64,000 nucleotides of DNA from Immersiella caudata. Taxonomy: Eukaryota > Ascomycota > Sordariomycetes > Sordariales > Lasiosphaeriaceae. The number at the start of each line of letters is the position of its first letter. Positions within the stretch are counted from its first letter, which is position 1. The notes beneath the pieces are model-generated. The model did not search any database. It saw only the letters and a list, made by a program, of their open reading frames with translations, and was not told where the DNA came from. This document shows positions 1 to 13,110 of this stretch, one piece after another. The stretch covers positions 3,100,001 through 3,164,000 of the forward strand of contig JAULSU010000006.1 in the NCBI GenBank assembly GCA_030512335.1, written 5' to 3'. A program made the position numbers and the translations under genes.

Positions 1-2632
1 GGTCTGCACCCGTTTTTGCGAGGCATTGCCGATTGACGGGAGATGGACGCGAGACTGCCTGTTACGTACAGCTTTCACCGGAGATTGAGGAGGCGCCAGC
101 TTGTTGACATGAGCTGTATTCCGGTTACGGTTGGGATGCATGCCATGTTCGCTTGGTTTTGTGCAGGCGGATGCGCGATATGGGACGGCTGGGACGGGGG
201 ACAGGGACAAGCACTCGGCGCATGGAGAGCTTCCTCCGGCGGTTGGCATCTGCTTGCTTGGATGAGATGCGGTGTTTTTTTCCTGTTGTTGGTGCCCCGA
301 CGCGCGCGCCGAACGAGATGAGTCGAAGTTAGAAACCATTTTCAACTTGCTGTTCGAAACGGGGGGCTCGCAACTCAACATCCGCTCGCTCGCCTCGAGC
401 TGAGGCCAAACGAGTACCGTCTCCGTGGACGGTGGCCACCCGTGGCTGTCTTGCCACCTCGAGGGAGGGGCACAAAAGGCGAGGACACGCAATGAACGCA
501 AATGTGAACGCACCTGGGCGGGTATGTGACGGTCGTATGTGTGCTGACGGGTCGGCGAGGGAAAACGTGGTTGGAGGTTCTGGGATGGGTGGGTGAGTGA
601 GATTCGTGCGAATGCCGGGGAGCGGAGTGGAACGGAGGGGGGTATGCAGGTGAGATGGGCTACCTACGCGCGGGAGGGACGGGGAGGAGGATGAAGCGAG
701 GAAAGCGAGGAATCCCGAGGTAGTATGATGCTGTGTGTGGTATGGGGTGATTTGATAGGGGCATGTGACATAAGCTGCTTGCGGAGGAGGGCAACTTTGT
801 ACAATGTGTTTTAGATTGCCGAGGGGGTTTGGCTGACGGCAGTCTGGCTTAGTTGCCTGGAGTGGTGTGTTTAACCAGACCGTTTTTTTTTGTGCAAGGT
901 AAGCAAAGCATGGTGTATGTGGCAACTGGTCTTGCGTCATCTTGCTTTCAAGTTGATCCGCTGGACAATTTGGTGAGAACCGTTGGAGGCCCGCGGGGGT
1001 TGTTGTGCTTGCGATATGCTGTGGCAGGGCTGCAGGCATGTCAGCAGTAAGCTTCCGCGGTCTCATGTTGAGTGGTTGTGTTCCTTTCAGGTCATTTTTC
1101 GCATCTTTAGGTGCTCGACTGGGAGACGAGGGCATCGCCAAGAGTCGCTCAGCCCTGTGGAGCAGCCGTGTAAGACGGAGCTTAGGTGCTGTGAAGCGCC
1201 GGCGTGTGAGATGTGAGAACGCGAATAGTTCCCCTGTTTGACAGGTGACACAAACAACTAATCCACTCAGCCTTTCGCCGATGTTTTCTCGGCTTTTTTC
1301 TTTGTTTCTTTTTTAAATCGACTCTGTTGGAGATTTCGCCCCCCTGCTGGATGCTGTTGTTCCGACTGAACCGAGCACCCTGGCTCGCAAGGATGATAAC
1401 GAGGCCAACACCATACAGCGAGCAGCTCGAAAGAGGAAAAGCCTGCTGTCCGACTCACCCTGTCATCGTAGGGAAATTGTGAAGTGGCAGCGGCAACACC
1501 GTGCTGCGCCATGCCGACACAGAGCGGGCTCGAGGTGTGACCTTTGGGTGCAACTGGGTCTAGCAGCTGGTCGAATGCGAGCTTGAGGCAAAGGCCGGGG
1601 TTTGGTTTCCGAGCTTGCCATTCAGTGGGTTGGGTTTGATCGTATCTCCAAGGGCTCGTTTTCCGGGCCTCTGGCCTGTGCTGTTGGTAGGTTGGACGCA
1701 GCAGGGCTTTGCTTGGTTGGTTGATATGTATTTCTGATGATTTTGGGGGCGAAGCAGTTGGTGAAGGATGAAGTCAGGCCGGGGTTGACGGACCGTAGGC
1801 AGATGTTTCAATGAGTGTTTAATGTTGTGTTATTATCGTTTGTACTAGCCTCTCTCCAGAAACCCGCCGTGTCGTTGGTTCGACGGGCATAAAAGTGGTG
1901 AGTGGTGGCAACAACAACATAAAGACTCCGGACTAGCTTCCGACGACAAGGATAGCACGCAGCTCGAGGCAACATCGTCCGGGCTACATGTCACCATTCC
2001 ATCGGTTTCGGGATCAGCAGGCTGGACTCCATATCCTTTTCACTTGTGTCAGTGTGGCCATCAACAAGGGTGTGTGAGGGCTTGGCTGAAATGAGAAGTG
2101 CGATTAACTTCGTACTGAGGTATTTGCCTCGCCCACTGCTGGCTGGGATTGTTCCCAGCCTGGTATGAACATTATCTTGAAATGAAGTGAAAACAAAAGC
2201 TGGCCTTCCACTGTCGCATGCCACCCATCACTCGGTGTGGCTGCATGCAGTGCGTAGCCATCTCCAATCCATCTAAAGCGTGAAGAACGTTCATCATTAC
2301 CAAACGCCTTCATGCTTCCAAGTCTCCCCAGCAATTACCCTTTGTGTAAATATGTGTGTGTGTGTGTGCATGAGACTTGGATATGTGTTCATTGTGACCC
2401 CATCACATTCCAAAAAAGCCCTCCTCCAAGTCCCCTTAATGTGACTGCTCCGTGGAGCAATCACAATCCGCAAACCCCGAAACGCCAGTCGCAACCAAAA
2501 ACCCAGGGGGTGTTGTAGCCCACAGCAAAAGCAAAACCCAATACCCGTTTTTATGTCGCCCGGTCTTGAAATGAAGAAACAAGAGCTGAAAAAATGTTGC
2601 TAAAATGAGTAATAAATGCAAAGCATGCCCAG
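1..2632. other. Left-edge region with no supported gene
   Basis: No reading frame here resembles a known protein. The longest, about 270 codons on the minus strand at 329-1141, is rich in Pro, Ser and Thr, shows no domain and no usable splice structure, and I do not call it. A splice-like pair (donor near 899, acceptor near 1090) exists on the plus strand but joins no convincing coding sequence. A TG dinucleotide run lies at about 2353-2369. The segment is downstream of the minus-strand regulator gene, so its right part probably contains that gene's 3' UTR. Confidence 0.6.
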
Positions 2633-5600
2633 CTAGCTGACCGGCCGGGAAGCAATCATGCGCTCAGGGTTCCAGTTGTTGTCTAGTTGTATAAGCTTGC
2701 GCTTGAGGCCGTCGCCTAGCCTGGAGCTGAAGCCGTCTTCGATGTTGTTGACGGCGTACATCAAAACATCGCTAGGGTTGTCTAGGCTGATATGTGAGCC
2801 GTCCTTGCGAGTGAGAACAGCGACGCCACTGGCTTTCCACATGTAATCAGCAAGGGCCGTGTTCTCCAGGGAAACCTGATCGATGACAACTGGAGCCGTG
2901 GGGCTGCCGTGCTTCTCGGATTGGAAGTTGGGGTCCTGACGCGAGACGCTGTCGGCCCAGAGGATGAGGGTGGCGCGGTACATGGCAGCCGACCACCACG
3001 CAGGGCGACGGTCGTTGGCCATGGCGCGAAGGTGTCGTGATATTTGGCCGCAGTGAGCGATGGCCTCCTCGCGCTGGTAGATGCAGCGCTTGCGCCGCAG
3101 CGAGAGCTCCCAGAAGCTGCCATCGAAACCTTCGCGGCGGGCCAGACGCTCGATCTCTTGAAAGTTGGTGCATGCGTTAAGTGAGATGAGGTGCCAGAGG
3201 ACCAAGTTGCAGCGCGTGACAGGGCATTCGGGGTTGGCCTTGTGGTAGACCATGGCCATCTCGTACCACGTCTGGAGGAGGCCCTGGACTTCTTCGAGCC
3301 TCTGAAGAGTCGACGGCTTGGTCACCGACTTGCGCACGCTGTTGCGGTGGGTAAGGCCCGTCTCGGAGAAGCAAGAGAGCATCTGGCGGAGGTGGTAGAG
3401 AAGAGACTGAATCGGGTGGAGGATGAGCCTCATGTGCTGGGGCGAAAGAGTCGGCTTGCGGTTGGTGAGGCCGTCGTGGAGGAACTCAGTGAAGAGCTCG
3501 TTCAGTGAGGGGGCGAAGAGCTGAACAGTCATCGGGTTGGGGGGCGACCCATACATGGACTGCGTCCTTAGCGCCCATTCATCGGCATTGGAAGCCATCC
3601 AGAGGTCCTCCGGCGCGGGCAGCGGGCATTGAAGCTCCGTAATGGCGAACAACGGCGCGGTGTCGTGGAAGAGGCTGAGTTCTTGGTCCAACATCACGTA
3701 GTTGTACACAAGCCGGTTCTGGCTCTCGCGCTGTACCCAAGAGCGCCACTGCAGCTCGGTGCTTGTCGAGTGGTCGAAAACTGGGATGACGGGAGGTTGA
3801 TAGTCCAACATGCCGGCGTGCTTGAGCATGGACATGTACATACCCCGCTGTCCCATGGCGATGTCCATGAGCCACTTGTCGCCGCTCCAGGCGCCGAGCA
3901 CGATGAAGAGCAGGGCGCAGCGGAGGGCGATGGGGTCAGCCGAGAGCTCAACGTCCTTCTCGACAATGTCGAAGAGGGAGATGCGACACGTCTCAGTGAG
4001 GCCGGCCGACAGATAGCGGGCCTCAGCCATGGGCATGGCGGCGGCGCCCTGGGCAATCATGAGCAGCACCAGCAGGGTCGATGCCTGATTGTTCTGTAGC
4101 ATCTCGTTGGGGTCAACCTGGCCGGCGACGACCAAGGGGAAGTACACCGAGAGGCTCCGCACATAGCTGCGCAAGAAGTACTCTAATATTTGCGACGGTG
4201 GTAGCACGATGAAGTTGAAGTCTCCAGGGCTGGCGTATCCGGCCTTGGGGTAGCCGTTGCTGCCGCCGCGGTGAATCTCCAGAGCCTTGTGCAAGAAGCT
4301 TTGCGTGATGGCAAGCATCTTGTCGCGAGTCCGCGATGTGAGGGGGACCACTGACGCCAAGTCGACGGCGTCCCAGTCAACCTGCTCGAGGTACTTCTCG
4401 AGCGAGTTCCACGTGCCCTCCTGTTTTGACTTTTGCTCGAGGCACTCGAGATGCACAATGGCCGTTCGCGGGCATGTCCCTGTGTACATGGGCGGGTTGC
4501 ACCGCGCAAAGTTCCATGCGCCCGTGGCCGCGATCACCACCTCGAACTCGGGTATCGAGCTGTCAGCAGGCGCTGCCAAAGCCAAACCACCCGGCTTCAC
4601 GGGGTTGTCGAAGTCGGGAGAGGACATGATGCTAGTCCCCCGCGTGTGGATGGACCCCCGTGAAGACGACGTCGTCATGGGCTCTGACGCGGCCGAGACA
4701 TCGCTAAGCTCTGTAAAGGCCGGCATCGCAATGTCTGTTCGCCCCAGCGGCATGGTCGAGTACATGTCCAAGTCGAGGGAGTGGTAGTCGGGCCATGTCA
4801 GAAGATCATAGTGAGAGTCGGGCGCCACAAAGTCACCACTTATTTGCATGAAGTCTTCGAGGCCCTCAACCCGCGTGTGCGGCGAAGGGAAGTCGGCCGG
4901 ACTGACGTGCGAGTGTGCGGGCGAGTCCTTCTTTGGCGAACCGCAGTGAATATGGCTGTCCACCGCGATAACAGCCTCCATCGAGGGCGACTTCCCTGGC
5001 TCCGTCTTGGTCACGGTCTGGTCCACTTCCATAAACGAGGGGTTGATCGTCTGCGGCTGGCCGGGCTGTGGTGGTTGCCCCTGTACCTGCACTGACTGTG
5101 GGAGCCCGCTTGGCTGCTGAGCCAGGCTGGACTGGAAGGCGGCGCTGGCGGCCGCGGCGCGGACAGCTGCCTTTGAGGATCTCCGAGCGAATCGAGCAGC
5201 ACACGGCAGGTTCTTCTCAGCGCATCTTGAGCATGGCACCCTCTTGTCGCACCCCGTCTTCGCGTTGGCGCAGTTCTGGCACGCAATGGGTGTCCGCCCT
5301 GCCACAGTTGGAACGCCGCCCGGGAGGGGCTCCATGGGGTCTCGTGCCTCATGATATGTTGAGTGATGTCTTTGCAGAAGGTCCCTGTTACCAAACACAT
5401 TGTGTAAGCTCGCTGGACGCACCCCAATGACCAGAGACGGGTGTTTACCTTCGAGCAAAGGACAACTGGCAAGCGCTGCAACGATGAGGCTTCACATTGG
5501 TGTCTGGAGAGTGTCCTGTCAGCGGGTACCCGCGTGGGCGGTTTAGCAGAGGACAGCTTACGGCTTGGGATGTGTCGTTCGAGATGCTCCTTGCGGGTGA

Positions 5601-5655
5601 AGCTCTTCCCGCAGTACGCGCAATACACCATCTTGGGAGCGGTGCTAGTAGGCAT
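2633..5655 (-). CDS. Dual C2H2 / Zn2Cys6 fungal transcription factor
   Basis: Predicted nuclear DNA-binding regulator of about 966 aa. Three exons fit: 5655-5562, 5503-5449 and 5384-2633, with introns of 58 and 64 bases (GTAAGC...CAG and GTAAAC...CAG). Splicing rebuilds two adjacent C2H2 fingers: C12, C15, H24, H28 and C40, C43, H56, H61. The second finger is itself split by intron 2. A perfect Zn2Cys6 cluster follows (C85, C88, C95, C101, C104, C111, spacing 2-6-5-2-6). A linker rich in Ser, Pro and Gln comes next, then a long C-terminal region like the fungal-specific transcription factor domain (residues about 330-800). I chose the start at 5655 because it opens just before the first finger. 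The combination of both zinc modules is known in a subgroup of Pezizomycotina regulators. I cannot assign a target pathway or a gene name. Its upstream side faces the 15.6 kb gene-free block. Confidence 0.93.
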
Positions 5656-6100
5656 TATAGCTGTTCTGGAGCCAGGTGGGCTCTACACACATCAGAGCGT
5701 AGAGGGCTCGTGACAGGGGCAGTTGGAGTTACCCGGTCTGCCGTGGTCGTGGTGCCGTGTAAGTCGAGGGGTATAGCGAGCGACCCTTTTCTGTTGTTGC
5801 TTCCGCTTTGGCTGCTTGCTTGCTGCTGTTCGATGGCCGTGATGCTCGTTCAGGGTGCGTGCCAGGTACCCGTCGAAGAGGGAAGGGGCCGGACGGGGGG
5901 GGGAGGGTATGTAGAAGAAGAACAGGCGCAGGAGGCAGATGCAGGATAGGGAAACGAGAGTCCCAAGGTTCAGAACGATCGACGGAATCGAGGAGGATTA
6001 GAAATTAAGCGTCTGCAGGAAACATGGAACTTGCAGCAGGCGAACGAGAGAGATTCTTCCGACACGAGGGTTAGTGAGGTTGCTGGAAGGGCGGGCCTTT

Positions 6101-6119
6101 TCAATATCGGAAATATTGA
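6101..6119. repeat. Short perfect inverted repeat (7-bp arms)
   Basis: TCAATAT at 6101-6107 and ATATTGA at 6113-6119 are exact reverse complements separated by CGGAA. The element lies about 450 bases upstream of the regulator's start codon, so it may sit in its promoter or 5' UTR. A repeat this short can occur by chance. Confidence 0.35.
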
Positions 6120-9100
6120 TAAACCACAACCTGCCCAGCCAGACCACAACCCACAGGGCAAGGCTCGCTTTTACCTGTTGCTCTCCCCTCGCTCACCGTT
6201 CCTCGAGGCGGTGCTGCCGCAGACTGAGCTCAGCAAAGAATGGGGCCGTCCACCAAAGCGGCATGGGTGCCGTGGGAAAGACAGGGACAGGGGTCTGCAT
6301 GTACCTTGTAGGGAGGAGGACAACCAGGAGGGTGAGCTCCCAGAGGGTGCTAGTGCCGAGGATGTGGGTATCGGGGTGTGTGGTGGGTACGTACTAGTGC
6401 CAGATGAGACATGGAGTAAGTAGAAAGAAAGGTTCCCGACCTGGTTGTTGACGGTGTTCAGCCGCCGTCTAAAAAAAAAAAAGGTACCAAGGTACCTCGA
6501 CAAGCCCACCTTCCACACCCACCAACCCCAACCACAGCCCGCCCTTGGCCAACTACGCCATACTGCGTCCTCCCACTCCAGCCGTCACTGCGTTGTGGAT
6601 GGATGCGAGCATCAACATCAAGGCCAAGCCAAGTCGCGGAAGCTCGACGTTCCTTGGGCCTGATGGGGATGGGGTACTGGGAGATGCTCAAGCTTTGAAT
6701 CAGAATTCGCAGAAACACCAAGGCGCCGCACTAGCAGGCTTTAACTCGCCGTCTGTCCTCTAGCCGCGAGGCTCTTCCTGCGCGATGGGTCGCCAGCGGG
6801 GTGTGGCGGCGATAGCGGAAAGCAACGCGACGAGGATGATCTCTCTAGTTGGCGGTCAAGACTGTCTTATCTTCCACCACATCGGCTGCTCGCGCTGTCT
6901 CTTCTCTCCCTATCTGCTTCTGCTCTCTTCCGGCCCTGCTGGAAGCAGAGCAGAGCATGACCAAATGGACGGGCGGGGGCCTAGCCAGCAAAGGGGGCCC
7001 CGCCCCGTTACTGGACACACCGTTCCCAGACGGCATGAGACCTGCCATGCTGGCAGCCCATCCCGCAGACACGCGCCAGCGATCTCATGTGAGTTGTAGG
7101 CTCAGAAAGAAGACCCCGGAAGAAGCTCTCGAATTGCTCGAATTGGGAGCACTCCTGCCACCCGTCCTGGAGACTCTCGCCCGGCGAACACGGCTCCAAA
7201 GCATGGACTGTCTAAATGACCGTGTAGCCGGGATTAATTTGCATCGACGACGGGTTTCAAGGACAGCTCTTGACGCATTTGACTCGATACGATGCTGTAT
7301 GCCAAGCCCTGGTTCGAGTGCTAATAACGAGGCCCAAGGGTTGGGGAAGCTGGGGGAGGGGATAACGGGAACTGTGGCGGCTGGCCATAGAGCGAATCAA
7401 CACACGGTGGGGGGGGAGTAAGGTCGCAAGGGGCAGCCAGGGGAGCATCGAGCAGCAACTTAGCGGCCCTGGAACTTGAACTGCAACTGCAAAGCACGCA
7501 GTGCACAGCGCATAACGTAGTGCGCCCTGGGCAGCTGGTTCTGATTGTAGTTCTGTTGACGGCGACCGCCCAAGCTACAGCCACGCGCCTCTCCCGGTTG
7601 TGCGAACAGGAAAAGCTCTGATCGTCTCGGGTCTGTGTCGAATCCCCGGACGGCTGTCGCGTCCCGGATCCAGATCCAGATTCTGGCAGCAAGAAGCGAG
7701 GCACGCTATGCTATCGTTTTCGGCTGTCGACGTGAACCAAGACGCTGAAATTGAAGACTGCACGTAGCTCCTAATTGCTTCCATCGTTTCTCGGCATCTG
7801 TGGCACGCAGACATTTTTTGTGAGGGGGGAGGGGTGTCCAGGAACAACGGGAAGGTTTCTGCTGCTTGTCGATGGCCCTGGGTGCTGTCAACAGCGGAAA
7901 AAGCAATGCCACTGATAGGGCGACGCAGGGACAGAGGGGGTGTTCGCATAGAGAGGGGGGGGTTCGTCAATTTGCCAGTTGTCGATGGCTGGTGCCGTAG
8001 GGGAAAAGGTCGAATGAATGGAGGGCAACTAAGCGTATGCAAGGTTCGGTGTTGTATCAGAGAAAAGGTTGTCGATCAACCCAGATGATCGGCTTTGCTA
8101 CGGTCACGCCCCCACTGTGCCTGCAAGACCTGCAGAACGGGCGTGGCCGCGGCAGGTGCTACCCCCCTCCATCTCCACTCCACTTCGATGCGGGCTCCCC
8201 TGCCACCCATCCTTTTTCGTCCTCTGCCGTCATTCAAGTGCCTCACGGAATTACGCTGTCACCCACCCCTTTTCGCTCATTCGTAAATTTGCATTCAGTT
8301 ATGCCCGTCTGGGAAGTCGTCCACCCACTCGGTCTCGGTCGACTGCGACGATGCATTGAGTGTTCGTGGGGGATAGACAGGAGCTCGCGGTTCTCGAGCC
8401 TCTCGTCCAACCCTTCTCTGCTTGTTTCGGGCCTGCATTCCTGATTTCCAAGAGGGGACATAGAAAGTGTGGGTGGATGGAGAGGACTGCGAAGAGCGGC
8501 TTTCGGCACCGGCAAAGCCTCTGAAGGGCGAAGCACGATTCGTTCACCCGCCCGATGGAAGGGCTGAAAGTTGGGATATGTGAGGTCGAGGGCGCGGAGG
8601 TGGCTCACGCATCCCACATTGCATTCCAACGATTGGCGCCCAATTTTGGGGCTTCTCGGTTCCTGCGCCGAAACCTTACAGGGCAGAAGCTGGCTGGGAG
8701 TCATCACTGTCGATGTTGGCGCGGTTGACGCTGTCGGAGCTGATATGAAGCTGGCTTGTGACAGGATAGAGGATCAGGTGGAAGCCCTGATGAGCGGCTG
8801 GAATGTCCCGCTGTCCCTCCACGACGTCGGGGATAGTGGTCGTGGCGCAACCTCCAAAAATGAGTGCTCGCCAATTTACAAGAAACACGTAGATGTTATT
8901 CTCATCCGCTCATGTGGTCAGCAATCGACAGAAAACCGAGCAGCAGCTATCTTGGGTCACCACTCGCCTGTCTGCGATGTAATGCTCGACTGTCGGTTTT
9001 ACAGCCAACGTATGCGGGGCTCGGCCTTTGGATTCTCGCGCTGTCGGCCATTGGGTTGTCCTGCGTGAAAACTTCACCGCCCGACAAGCGATCCCAGGCA

Positions 9101-12100
9101 GAGGGTAGGCTGCAGGATCCAGGGCTGTTGGTTGGAACCCAAACTCAATTCTGGCTCCTGGGTTCGGCTACGTGATAAAGTGCGCGCAAAAAACCGTGAG
9201 GTGGAAGCGAAACTGAGAGGACAGATGAATACTTGTCCCTGAGTGCGGAGAGAGAGACCGGAACAGGCCTGGATATGTTAACGAAGATAAGATGGACGAC
9301 GACACGCACGCACTCTCACACACACAGCTCTCTGGGCTTCCAGGAGCTCATCAACGGGAAGCTGGGCATGATTCGTTGATGTTTTTCTGTTTCTAACACA
9401 CATCCACACCCACAAGACCATCATAGGCTAAACTCGATCTGGAAACATGGGGGAAGTGTGGAAGTCGACAGCGACCCTAGGAGAACCCCTTGCTCATGGG
9501 GAGCCTGGCAGCCTAGCACACTGGAACCCTTCCCGCTCCAAGCAAGCCGCTGACGGATGCCCGCCTGCACCACGAACTCGAATGCTTGGATGTGCCGTCG
9601 ACAAAACGTGCCAGGCCGGCCAGGAGACGGCGAAGTGCAGCGGTTATACTACAGGCCGGATATCCTAGCGGCACATCGGGTTCGCCATCCTTCTACACCT
9701 TTTCTCGACGCCTGCCTGCGGCGTTGTTGTTTATCCTCGAAACAGGAAGATTGCACCACGATACTGCAGTCGGATCCGCTGATGGCATCTTTAGGAGCAG
9801 CCTGCCCGGTGGCCTCCGCGGCGGCCATTGCCCTGGCTCCCGGTTCCCAGGCTGCCACGAACTGGGATCCTATTCCAGGTCGCAAAGTAGCGTGGGATCG
9901 GGATCCAGCTTGCAATCAAGGCGAAAGTGCCAAAGTTCCCATGGTTCCAGGAAGAAACGGGATACCACACGGGTCTCTCGCGGATACTCGCGGGTTGTGG
10001 GCCAAGACGGCATTGTCAACGAACGAAAAGTGCGAACTCGCTGACGCTCAAGCCTTCGTCTCCGCTGATGCGGGAATATCGTGAGGTCCATGATTCATGG
10101 GCTTCAATAACGCGCATATTGCGATGGCGCCTAAAAATAAGCTCACCTGTCGTTGCTATGCCTATTGTTTCCCGATTGCTGTGCAGCATGGCTCGCAGAC
10201 GGAGCCATGATAGCCTGATTAGCACTTGCAAGTGCCCATTCTCTGGGCGACGGGTTGGCTGGATGCCCCGAATTGCCTGCCGCAAGTGATTCGCCAGAGA
10301 CCGCTTACCGTTGTCAAGGTGTGTTGGTGGGTGGTGTTGCCAGTCGCAGCTCACCTTGGCCACTCTCACGGCAGTTTTCCGCCCTCCATAATACGTGGAA
10401 GACTCGTGTATCTAGGACATTGGATCCCCTACGAATCTGGTTCGCTGGCCACCACCGACAACTCGCAGGAGATGCCGAGATACGGCAGCTGAATGAAGGG
10501 AACGACAACTACACGCCATCGCCGCCCAGGCTGGCAATCAAGCCCCGCGCCACGGCAACAACGGCCGAGCCAATTGGGAGGCGGAATCAGCAACAGATAT
10601 TCCCGGATCCGGACGAGTCACCACGGGTGGGTGTGCCTGTGCCACGACGACCATCGAGAGTCTTCGCTGCTGCTGCCGGATGACGCGCTCGACGACGCTA
10701 TTTGTGATGTTGTGCGAGGCTTCGGGCAAGCTCGATGCCGCGCTGATGGCTGCGTCCAGGCGAAGAAAACGAGGAGGCTCGTCGAGAGCATCGACGGCCG
10801 TGTCACCATCAGCGCGGCAGAGGCGTTCGAATCGTGCGACCCTTGAGCTTTCCGCATCTACGCCAGCAGCGCGAGGAGGGCCAGAAGGGTGGGCTGGTCT
10901 GTTTACCCGCGATTTAGACGGTAAAGTGCTTACTGTGTGGGCGGAGCGGGAAGACAGGCAGCTTCATGTGGCTTGTCGCCGCCAAGAGGGTGTGGTGGTG
11001 CTGCGCGGATGATGGTGTGATGTGCCGGCTGGAACTAGATCCGTCAGTCTGCACTCTCACCAAACATCCCCCAGCGCCCCATCTGGCGCCACGAGTCGGT
11101 CTTCGGCGCCGCTGCTCGCTGATCAGCAACGATCGCTGTTATACTGCGTGATGGTGACCCGATAGGCCGCCGAAGCCATAACACGGCGAGCGCCTCTTTG
11201 CTATTTTGCTGCCTCTCAAGGGTGCCAGCGAGGCAACGCCTCATCGAGAGACTTGGCGGGGTGGACGGGAATTGCCCTGCATCTACCTGTCTTAGACCCG
11301 GTCCCTGAACACAGAAGGCGGTCTGCGTTCTAGCCCGTTGCGCATGAAATGTCTCAATTGATCCGAGTCTTGGTGAGGCACTGGATATTTCTCCCTGTTG
11401 CAGCAGAGTTCTTCACTCCCCTCTGGCCCTAAGCGCCTTGCAGCGGGTTATCGCCTCCAGTGCAGCGCGGGTGTTGTCCAACTACCGCGGGCCGGCAGTG
11501 CACGCAGCCCCTCTCGGGTCAGCAAATTCATGTGCGACCGCCAACTGGAGGCGGTGGAACAAGAGACAAATGCAGAACAGGTGCCGATCGTGATGACAAT
11601 CGTATACGCCCCTATGAATATCTGACAACAGATTATAACCATACGCTGCGCTCCCGTATTCCTCGGAATCATCGCTCGTGCCGAATGCGAGCTGCGGGAG
11701 GTGCGGGGCAGCCCTTTGGCCGTGGGTGCGGTCTGGGCTAAGCTTCTTGGGCAGTTTCTTATGGTTGGTCTGGGTGGGTGGGTTGCTGTAAGCTTGATGA
11801 AACAACACAGGGCAGAAATACCTAGCGGAGCCGCTGCCCTGCTCTCTGAACTAAGGTCAGGCGACACCTAAGATGCGACAGTTGGCCCCGGATAGGCACG
11901 TATTGTGTAGGATCCAGAAGGCGGATGGATCACGAACCAAGCGTGGAGAAGGCACCAAGTTAGCTTCCGCCGATCTGGCGGCTTGGACTGCGGAGACATG
12001 CGGTGTACGATGCGGTGGCTGAAAAGAGCTGGGGAAATCGTAGCAAGGCCTATAACAGTAGGGTTGTTTGCCCAGTCAGGCGGCGTTGAGCAGCCTGCGA

Positions 12101-13039
12101 AAGCGAGATCCAGCGATTCAGATTCGAAAAGGCAAAACGAAACGTTGGACTGCGGGATTCCACCTGCGAATGCCAGATCGATTCCCGGTCAGCAGCGAAG
12201 TGAACGCCGCAGAAGGAAAAGAGCTGTAAGCGCTAGCACGCGCTAAACAACTTAGTGCAAGATGGGGTTAAGCGCCTCGATATTGAATTGACGAGAAGCT
12301 AACCGGAATCTCCTCCATCCTCAATCTCGCCTTAGGAAGAACGACACACAATGGCAAAACCTCACCTGAAGCGATCATCCGGTGCTCAACTTTCGAGAAA
12401 GGAGCAACGAAACACGTCAAAAAGATAGCTTCGACACTCTACCAGTCACACCACCTCACGCTTGTGCGGCCAATTTTTGCTCTGCCGTGGCGCCGTTGAC
12501 GCACATTCAAAATTACGATTTCCTCTTTCGACGTCAAAACGCTCGAATCAGGGGATCACAAAACGCCACCGTACCAATCAGACGATCACCTCCCGAGCCT
12601 TACTTCTTTGGATCAGTTCGTGTTTTTCCCTTTTTTTCATTCTTTGCTTCTTTCTTGTTATCGCTCTCCGCCCCTGGGGTGAGCATGCCAATTTCCAATA
12701 CGAACCCAAGTCGCAGAGGCCACCTGAAATGACCGTTGAAAGACCGTTTTGAAGGTTCACTCCTTCATCGCTCGATGCTAGTGGTGCAGCATTGCCATCA
12801 AATCATTTCGCTCCCATGACGGGCGGAGTGCATTCCCTTGGATCTTGTGCGCTGGGCGGGGGATACGAGGCGCAGGCCACGGCACGAGGGTTATAATAAT
12901 AGAGTAGTGGCTTGAGATGGCATCACTCCCCCTTGCCATGTCCTCTCGCCAAGGCCATTGGTCGGCGAAGCTTCGGGTTCAGCTAGGACTTGGTTGGTTG
13001 ACGTCGCAAGGCGATTCAATGGCAGCTCTCGAGCAGGTT

Positions 13040-13110
13040 GGCGATGCGATTCGAACCCACAAACTCTTATCATGAGATCTCCCGCCGCATGCAGTGCCAC
13101 GACGACTTCC
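13040..13110 (-). other. tRNA-like relic with perfect B-box
   Basis: Read on the minus strand, this stretch has a perfect RNA polymerase III B-box (GGTTCGAATC, 13057-13048). It is preceded by an anticodon-arm-like segment containing CTCATGATAAGAG and, further upstream, a weak A-box-like TGGCACTGCATG. The T-arm has one mismatch and I cannot pair an acceptor stem, so it is not an intact tRNA. The most plausible readings are a decayed tRNA or the head of a tRNA-derived SINE. No A-rich SINE tail is visible downstream. Confidence 0.3.

Noticed and set aside
329..1141. 270-codon minus-strand open frame
   Set aside because: Pro/Ser/Thr-rich, no domain, no plausible start context or splice partners. 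It looks like chance openness in GC-rich DNA.
10815..10840. B-box-like GTTCGAATC on the plus strand
   Set aside because: T-stem does not pair and no A-box is found at the right distance.
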